Of a stretch of 64,000 bases of DNA, positions 58,860-64,000 are shown one piece after another. Location of the stretch: contig NZ_JAPDRA010000005.1 of NCBI RefSeq assembly GCF_026013525.1, positions 1 through 64,000 on the forward strand, given 5' to 3'. The notes under the pieces were generated by a model. The model saw only the letters and a program-made list of their open reading frames with translations, was not told the DNA's origin and made no database searches. Positions within the stretch are counted from its first letter, which is position 1, and every line of letters starts with the position of its first letter. The stretch is from Sphingomonas canadensis (GTDB lineage Bacteria > Pseudomonadota > Alphaproteobacteria > Sphingomonadales > Sphingomonadaceae). A program made the translations under genes and the position numbers.

Positions 58860-60486
58860 GGCCGGCGTCCTCGCCCTTTCCGCGCTGCTGTGCGCCGTGG
58901 CGCCCGCTGCGCTTGCGCAGGCCCAGACCGGGTCTCAGGCCCAGGCGAGCGGGGACGATCTGACCGCCTATGTCCGCGCCCGCGCGGCCGATGCCGATGG
59001 ATCGGCGGATGTCGCCGCCATCGGCTATGCCGCCGCGCTCGACGATATCCCGGGCGATCAGGTGATCGCCTATCGCGCCTATCGCCAGGGGCTGGCCGCG
59101 GGCGATTACCGGCTGGCCGCCCGTGCCTCGGCCGCGCTCACCAAGGCCGGGATCGCGCCTGCGGACACAACGATCATCGACGTGGCCGTGGCGCTGGACG
59201 CACGTGATGCGCTGGCCGCCCATGCCGCGCTCAAGCGGATGGAGGGCGGCCCGCTCGACTTCATGGCGCCCGTGATCGGCGCCTGGATGGCGTTCGAGCG
59301 GGGGGAAGACCCGTTCCGCCTGCTCGATCCCGATCACGGCAACGCGCTGGAGCGCCGCTACGCGGCCGAGCATCGCGCGCTGCTGCTGATCGCATCGGGC
59401 CGCGCGGACGAGGGGCTGGCCGCGCTGCGCCCGCTGCTGACGGCGGGCGACGACAGCGGCGACCTGCGCATCGATGCCGCGCTGCTGCTCGCCGCGGGCG
59501 GGCGCGATGCCGATGCGCGCGCGCTGCTCGGCACCAGCGAGCCGGGGCTGGACGCGCTGCGCGGGCGGATCGCCACGGTGAAGCCCGGCGCCCGCTTCGG
59601 CGCCGCGCGGATGTTCGTCAGCCTGGCCGCGCAGATCGGCGGCGAGGAGATGGAGCCGCTGTCGATCGTGCTCACTCGTTCGGCGATGCTGCTCGATCCG
59701 GCCGACGATCGCGCGCGGCTCCACCTGGCCGAGGCGCTGTCGCGCAGCGGCTCCGCCCGGCTCGCGCTCGCCGCGCTGGCGGAGGTGAAGCCGGGCAGCC
59801 CTTTTGCGCGCGGGGCCGCCGCCGGATCGATCGCGGTGCTGCGCCGTGACGGCAAGGGGCAGGAGGCGATCGCGCTCGCCCGCACGCTGGCCACCCGCGG
59901 CGACACCACCGCGGCGGACCTGCGCACCTATGGCGACCTGTTGTTCGATGCGGGCCGGTTCGCCGATTCCGCGGACGCCTATTCCGATGCGATCGGCCGG
60001 GCGGGGGGCGATGGCGGCTGGAGGCTGCATTTCCTGCGCGGCAAGGCGCTGGAGCGCGCCGGCAAATGGAAGCCGGCGGTTGCCGCGCTCAACCGCGCCA
60101 TTTCGCTCGCGCCCGATGAGCCGGAGCCGCTCTCCTACCTCGGCACCGCCCAGCTTGCGCGCGGCGTCGATCCGGCGGGCGCGCTGGTGCTGCTGGAGCG
60201 CGCGCGCACGCTGAAGCCCGACGATGCGGAGATCACCGCCGCGCTCGCCTGGGGCTATTACAAGAGCGGCGATGCCGCCCGCGCCGTCCCGCTGCTCGAA
60301 GTGGCGGCGGAGACCGATCCTGCCGGAAGCCAGATCAGTGAGCATCTGGGCGACGCCTATTGGCAGCTCGGCCGCCGGTTCGAGGCGCGCTACGCCTGGG
60401 CTGCGGCGGCGCTCCATGCCGAGAGCGGGGCGGCTACCGCGCGCATCGAGGCGAAGATCGCGAACGGCCCCGCGGCCGCCAACTAG
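58843..60486 (+). CDS. Exported TPR protein, about 547 aa (probable ATT or ATC start)
   Basis: The frame encodes a signal peptide (CKAGVLALSALLCAVAPAAL, then AQA) followed by many helical repeats of the TPR type. The clearest are at the carboxy end: WKPAVAALNRAISLAPDEPE, LSYLGTAQLARGVDPAGALV and ERARTLKPDDAEITAALAWG. Such proteins act as scaffolds in envelope processes; the partner is unknown. No ATG, GTG or TTG precedes the signal peptide. ATT 58843 or ATC 58846 lies 4 or 7 bases after a perfect GGAGGT within etfQO, so a rare start is likely. ispE follows two bases after its stop. Confidence 0.75.
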   Translation: MIPTCKAGVLALSALLCAVAPAALAQAQTGSQAQASGDDLTAYVRARAADADGSADVAAIGYAAALDDIPGDQVIAYRAYRQGLAAGDYRLAARASAALTKAGIAPADTTIIDVAVALDARDALAAHAALKRMEGGPLDFMAPVIGAWMAFERGEDPFRLLDPDHGNALERRYAAEHRALLLIASGRADEGLAALRPLLTAGDDSGDLRIDAALLLAAGGRDADARALLGTSEPGLDALRGRIATVKPGARFGAARMFVSLAAQIGGEEMEPLSIVLTRSAMLLDPADDRARLHLAEALSRSGSARLALAALAEVKPGSPFARGAAAGSIAVLRRDGKGQEAIALARTLATRGDTTAADLRTYGDLLFDAGRFADSADAYSDAIGRAGGDGGWRLHFLRGKALERAGKWKPAVAALNRAISLAPDEPEPLSYLGTAQLARGVDPAGALVLLERARTLKPDDAEITAALAWGYYKSGDAARAVPLLEVAAETDPAGSQISEHLGDAYWQLGRRFEARYAWAAAALHAESGAATARIEAKIANGPAAAN

Positions 60487-60488
60487 GC

Positions 60489-61316
60489 ATGATTGTCGAA
60501 CGGGCGAGAGCCAAGCTCAACCTGGCGCTGCACGTCCGCGCGCGGCGGCCGGACGGCTATCATGAGCTGGAGACGCTGTTCGCCTTCGTAGAGCATGGCG
60601 ACGAGATCCGCGTGGCCCGCGCCGATGCGCCCTCCTTCACCATCGACGGCCGCTTCTGCAAGGCGTTGCGGGCGGAGGACGACAATCTGATCACCCGCGC
60701 CGCCGCCGCCTTTGCGGCGGACATCGGCGGCGGGCCATGGGCGATCGGGCTGGGCAAGTGGCTGCCGGTCGCTTCCGGCATTGGCGGCGGTTCGGCCGAC
60801 GCGGCGGCGACGCTGCGCGCGCTGGCGGAGCTGGAGGGCGTGGCGCCGGACGATCCGCGCCTGTTCGCCATCGCCGAACGGCTGGGGTCGGACGTGCCCG
60901 CCTGCCTGCTAGGCCGCACCGCGCTGGGCCGGGGCAGGGGCGAGGTGCTGGAGCTGGTGGCGGGGGCGCCGGGGATGCCCGCGCTGCTGGTGAACCCGGG
61001 CGTGGCGGTCTCCACCGCCGAGGTGTTCCGCCGCTGGGACGGAGTGGACCGCGGCCCGCTGGGCGCCGGTCCGCTGCTCGATGTCGCGCGGGCGGGGCGC
61101 AACGATCTGGCGGCCCCCGCGATCGCCATCGCCCCGGTGATCGGCGAGGTGCTGGCGGCGCTGGAAGGCAGCGGCGCCGCGCTGGTCCGCATGTCGGGCT
61201 CGGGCGCCACCTGCTTCGCCCTCTATGACGACGATGCCGCGGCCGAGGCGGCGGACCGGCGCGTGCGCAAGGCGGGGCCGGGCTGGTGGCGGGCGCTGAC
61301 CCGGCTGACCGGTTAA
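60489..61316 (+). CDS. ispE: 4-diphosphocytidyl-2-C-methyl-D-erythritol kinase
   Basis: IspE phosphorylates CDP-methylerythritol in the MEP isoprenoid pathway. The 275-residue GHMP kinase has ARAKLNLALHVRARRPDGYH near the start with the catalytic lysine and asparagine region. The ATP loop is PVASGIGGGSADAAATLRAL, and the third motif is MSGSGATCFALY. The length is normal. The ATG lies two bases after the TPR stop. Confidence 0.96.
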   Translation: MIVERARAKLNLALHVRARRPDGYHELETLFAFVEHGDEIRVARADAPSFTIDGRFCKALRAEDDNLITRAAAAFAADIGGGPWAIGLGKWLPVASGIGGGSADAAATLRALAELEGVAPDDPRLFAIAERLGSDVPACLLGRTALGRGRGEVLELVAGAPGMPALLVNPGVAVSTAEVFRRWDGVDRGPLGAGPLLDVARAGRNDLAAPAIAIAPVIGEVLAALEGSGAALVRMSGSGATCFALYDDDAAAEAADRRVRKAGPGWWRALTRLTG

Positions 61317-61506
61317 CCAGGCATCTGAACGGCTTGTTTGCGAATGCCGCCGTATCGGGGCAGGCGGCGGATCAGACGCGATGCGGGACGTTCGCCGGTG
61401 GTCCCCGCCACGGCCTCCACGGCCACGGCGGGCGCCATCCCCGCCGCAACGCTTCCCCCGCCGCCATCCCCGTGACACGCGCGCTGCATTAGGGCAGAGC
61501 GCGGGG

Positions 61507-62241
61507 ATGATCAGCGTCACCCGTGACGGCCCCGTCGCCATCATCGCCCTGGCCCGCCCCGAAGCACGCAACGCGATGCCAACCGCCGCCTGGCTGGCGC
61601 TGGCCGATGCTGCCGCGCAGGTGGCGGACGCGCGCGCCGTGATCCTGCGTTCGGACGTGCCCCGCATCTTTTCCGCCGGCGCCGATGTGCGCGAGTTCGA
61701 GCAGTTGCAGACCGATCCGGCGATGCGCGGGGCGTTCCGCCGGGCGATGCGCGCGGGGATAGACGCGATCGCCGCGCTGCCGATGCCGGTGATCGCGGCG
61801 GTGGACGGCGGCTGCTTCGGCGCCGCGGTGGCGCTGATCCTGGCGGCGGACGTTCGGATCGCGGGCAATTATTCGGAATTCGCGATCACGCCCGGCCGCC
61901 TGGGCCTGGGCTATCCGCGCGAGGATGTGGCCCGGCTGGCGGCGCAGGTGGGCAAGGGCATGGCATCGCTGCTGCTGTTCACCGGCGACAAGCTGCGCCC
62001 GGACGAGGCCTATCGCATCGGGCTGATCGAGCTGAAGGCGCGCAAGGCCGACGATGTCGCTACCGCCATGGCGCGCGCGGTGGCCGGCAACGCGCCCAAC
62101 GCGCTGCGGCTGCTGAAGGCCACGCTGGCGGACCCGGCGAACCCCGCGCACGACCAGGCGTTCGAGGATGCCTATGGCGGCGCGGAGTTCGCCGAGGGCG
62201 TCTCCGCCTTCCGCGAACGGCGCCCGGCGGTGTATCCTTGA
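61507..62241 (+). CDS. Enoyl-CoA hydratase/isomerase family protein
   Basis: The 244-residue crotonase-fold enzyme has LARPEARNAMPTAAWLALAD near the start, the oxyanion loop IFSAGADVREFEQL and the second motif AAVDGGCFGAAVALILAADV plus RIAG. The usual catalytic glutamates of true hydratases are not both evident: the loop GGCFGAAVAL carries no Glu where hydratases have E in GGGxELA. Another crotonase reaction is possible. The ATG follows AGCGCGGGG. The stop overlaps the next gene (TTGA). Confidence 0.85.
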   Translation: MISVTRDGPVAIIALARPEARNAMPTAAWLALADAAAQVADARAVILRSDVPRIFSAGADVREFEQLQTDPAMRGAFRRAMRAGIDAIAALPMPVIAAVDGGCFGAAVALILAADVRIAGNYSEFAITPGRLGLGYPREDVARLAAQVGKGMASLLLFTGDKLRPDEAYRIGLIELKARKADDVATAMARAVAGNAPNALRLLKATLADPANPAHDQAFEDAYGGAEFAEGVSAFRERRPAVYP

Positions 62242-62957
62242 GCGCCCCTGAGCCGCCGGCCGAATGGATCGACGGCCCGGCGGACGATCTGCTGCTGCTG
62301 TGCGATCATGCGTCGAGCCATGTGCCCGCGGATATCGATCTGGGCATCGATCCGCGCCTGCTGGACCTGCACATCGCGATCGACATCGGCGCGGCGGACG
62401 TTACGCGCGGGCTGGCCGCGCGGCTGGGCGCGCCGGCGATCCTGGGCACGGTATCGCGGCTGGTGCTCGATCTGCATCGCGAGCCGGATCATCCCAACCT
62501 GGTCCCGAAATCCAGTGATGGCCATGTGATACCGGGCAATCTTCCGATCGGGACTGAAGATCGCCTGCTGCGTTTCCATCTGCCCTATCACGATTTCATC
62601 GCCGCCCGGATCGCGGCGGTGCGGCCCGCGCTGATCCTGTCGATCCACAGCTTCACGCCGCGGCTGGAGCAGGGCGGCGGCGACCGGCCGTGGGAGGTGG
62701 GCGTGCTCTACAATCAGGACGAGCGCGCCGCGCGCATCGCGGTGCCCTGGCTCGCCGCCCGGGGGCTGGTGACGGGCGACAACGAACCCTATTCGGGCAA
62801 GCTGCTCAACGCGACGCTGAACCGGCATGCGGAGGCCAACGGCATCCCGTCGATCGCGATCGAGATCCGCAACGACCTGATCCGCGACCCTGCGGGCGTG
62901 GCGCGCTGGACGGGGGTGTTGGCGGATCTGGCCGGGGTGCTGCGCGGGGCGCTTTGA
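62238..62957 (+). CDS. N-formylglutamate amidohydrolase family protein
   Basis: The 239-residue protein has the family motifs LLLLCDHASSHVPADIDLGI, TRGLAARLGAPAILGTVSRL, VLDLHREPDHPNL and LILSIHSFTPRLEQGG, with metal-binding His and Glu residues in place. The first characterised member, HutG, forms glutamate and formate in histidine breakdown. Here no hut genes adjoin, so the real substrate is uncertain. The start is TTG, overlapping the upstream stop (TTGA). An internal repeat-free gap then leads to ilvD. Confidence 0.88.
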   Translation: MSAPEPPAEWIDGPADDLLLLCDHASSHVPADIDLGIDPRLLDLHIAIDIGAADVTRGLAARLGAPAILGTVSRLVLDLHREPDHPNLVPKSSDGHVIPGNLPIGTEDRLLRFHLPYHDFIAARIAAVRPALILSIHSFTPRLEQGGGDRPWEVGVLYNQDERAARIAVPWLAARGLVTGDNEPYSGKLLNATLNRHAEANGIPSIAIEIRNDLIRDPAGVARWTGVLADLAGVLRGAL

Positions 62958-63039
62958 TTACGCGCCAAGCCTCCCGGCCCGCGTCCCGGCGCAATTCTCT
63001 TGCGCGAATCCGCCTTCCCGCGACATAGGCGGTCGCGCC

Positions 63040-64000
63040 ATGACCAATCGTTTCGACAAATCGAAGCTCCCCAGCCGCCACGTCTCTGTCGGCCCGGAGC
63101 GCGCCCCGCACCGCAGCTACTATTACGCGATGGGCCTTACCGAGGCCGAGATCGCACGCCCGTTCGTGGCGCTCGCCAGCGCGGGCAACGACAGCGCGCC
63201 GTGCAACACCACGCTCGATGCCCAGGCCGACGCCGCGCGCAAGGGCGTGGAGCAGGGCGGCGGCATGCCGCGCCGCTTCAACACCATCACCGTGACCGAC
63301 GGCATCGCCATGGGGCACCAGGGGATGAAGTCCTCGCTGGTCAGCCGTGAGGTGATCGCCGACTCGGTCGAGCTCAGCGTGCGCGGCCATTGCTATGACG
63401 CGCTCGTCGGTTTCGCGGGGTGCGACAAGTCGCTGCCGGGGATGATGATGGCGATGCTGCGCCTCAATATCCCGTCGATCTTCGTCTATGGCGGATCGAT
63501 CCTGCCCGGCCGCTATCATGATCGCGACGTCACCGTGGTCGACGTGTTCGAGGTGGTGGGCAAGTTCGCCGCGGGCACCTGCCCGATCAGCGAGGTCCAT
63601 GCGCTGGAGAAGGTGGCGTGCCCCGGCCATGGCGCGTGCGGCGGGCAATATACCGCCAACACCATGGCCTGCGTCGGCGAGGCGATCGGCCTTTCGCTGC
63701 CCAACAGCAACATGGTCCCCGCGCCCTACACCAGCCGCGAGCAGATCGCGGTCGCCGCCGGCTATCAGGTGATGGAGCTGCTGGAGAAGAACATCCGCCC
63801 GCGCGACATCTGCACGCGCGAGGCGTTCGTCAACGCGGCGCGCATCGTCGCGGCGACCGGGGGCTCCACCAACGGTGCGCTCCACCTGCCGGCGATGGCG
63901 CATGAGGCGGGCATCGCCTTCGATCTGTTCGACGTGGCGGAGATATTCAAATCAACGCCTTACATCGCAGACCTGAAACCCGGCGGGAAATATGTCGCCA
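63040..64000 (+). CDS. ilvD: Dihydroxy-acid dehydratase, N-terminal 320 codons
   Basis: IlvD dehydrates dihydroxy acids in valine, leucine and isoleucine synthesis. The frame from ATG 63040 stays open to the window edge. Iron-sulfur cluster cysteines are visible in SAGNDSAPCNTTLDAQ, VGFAGCDKSLPGMMMAM and CPGHGACGGQYTANTM. TDGIAMGHQGMKSSLVSREV is also conserved. These separate it from edd at 22749-24569, which is a paralogue. The carboxy-terminal half lies beyond the window. Confidence 0.96.
   Translation, partial: MTNRFDKSKLPSRHVSVGPERAPHRSYYYAMGLTEAEIARPFVALASAGNDSAPCNTTLDAQADAARKGVEQGGGMPRRFNTITVTDGIAMGHQGMKSSLVSREVIADSVELSVRGHCYDALVGFAGCDKSLPGMMMAMLRLNIPSIFVYGGSILPGRYHDRDVTVVDVFEVVGKFAAGTCPISEVHALEKVACPGHGACGGQYTANTMACVGEAIGLSLPNSNMVPAPYTSREQIAVAAGYQVMELLEKNIRPRDICTREAFVNAARIVAATGGSTNGALHLPAMAHEAGIAFDLFDVAEIFKSTPYIADLKPGGKYVA

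Overview
The window is a GC-rich chromosomal segment that best fits an alphaproteobacterium of the order Sphingomonadales. Three things point that way: a compact Entner-Doudoroff operon, a TonB-dependent receptor of the sphingomonad type, and several copies of the intergenic repeats common in sphingomonads (CCGTTCG...TGTCGAAG palindromes and TTCACGCGAAGG elements). Genus and species cannot be fixed from the sequence alone. Almost all of the window is ordinary housekeeping chromosome. The only clearly accessory stretch is the first 1.1 kb, where the end of an IS5-family element, a truncated gene and an orphan hypothetical lie against the 3' end of a tRNA-Lys gene.

Layout. 1.2-6.9 kb: the rod-shape operon mreB-mreC-mreD-mrdA-rodA (minus), divergent from mutL. 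8.9-13.1 kb: small exported proteins around rpsF-rpsR-rplI, which ends in a strong terminator. 13.2-19.2 kb: fatty acid synthesis genes fabD, fabG, acpP and fabF followed by mltG. Inside this cluster sits a divergent pair of exported proteins, one of which is an acyl carrier protein with a signal peptide. 19.7-20.7 kb: asd. 21.1-26.9 kb: zwf-pgl-edd-glk-eda, the route from glucose to pyruvate plus glyceraldehyde 3-phosphate. 26.9-28.6 kb: a MarR-type regulator, an SH3-like protein and argC. 28.8-30.9 kb: secG and pyrG. 31.4-32.0 kb: an Hsp20 gene with a sigma-32-like promoter and a ROSE-like RNA thermometer. 32.2-34.6 kb: a TonB-dependent receptor. 35.1-38.1 kb: the lipoprotein releasing system lolC/E-lolD, a GNAT acetyltransferase and a glutathione peroxidase. 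39.4-42.9 kb: dnaE. 43.0-48.3 kb: an acyl-CoA ligase, an NTF2-like protein and the pyrimidine ring-opening genes rutB-rutC-rutD-rutA. 48.3-54.0 kb: a cyclic-nucleotide-binding membrane protein, an SGNH esterase behind a LacI-type palindrome, a secreted gluzincin-like protein, a radical SAM protein, a VOC protein and a YbjN protein. 54.0-57.1 kb: udg-like, slt and moaB. 57.2-64 kb: etfQO, a TPR protein, ispE, an enoyl-CoA hydratase, an N-formylglutamate amidohydrolase and the 5' part of ilvD.

Genes are packed tightly and many junctions are four-base stop/start overlaps (GTGA, ATGA, TTGA), which suggests pervasive translational coupling. Two genes (mltG and the TPR protein) have no ATG, GTG or TTG ahead of their membrane or signal segment and probably use rare start codons.

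No CRISPR array, prophage, defence island or secondary-metabolite cluster was seen. The most unusual items are the signal-peptide-bearing acyl carrier protein, repeat-derived codons in the MutL linker, the UDG-fold protein without catalytic motifs, the probable CTG and ATT/ATC starts, the heat-shock control region, and the direct repeats upstream of dnaE.
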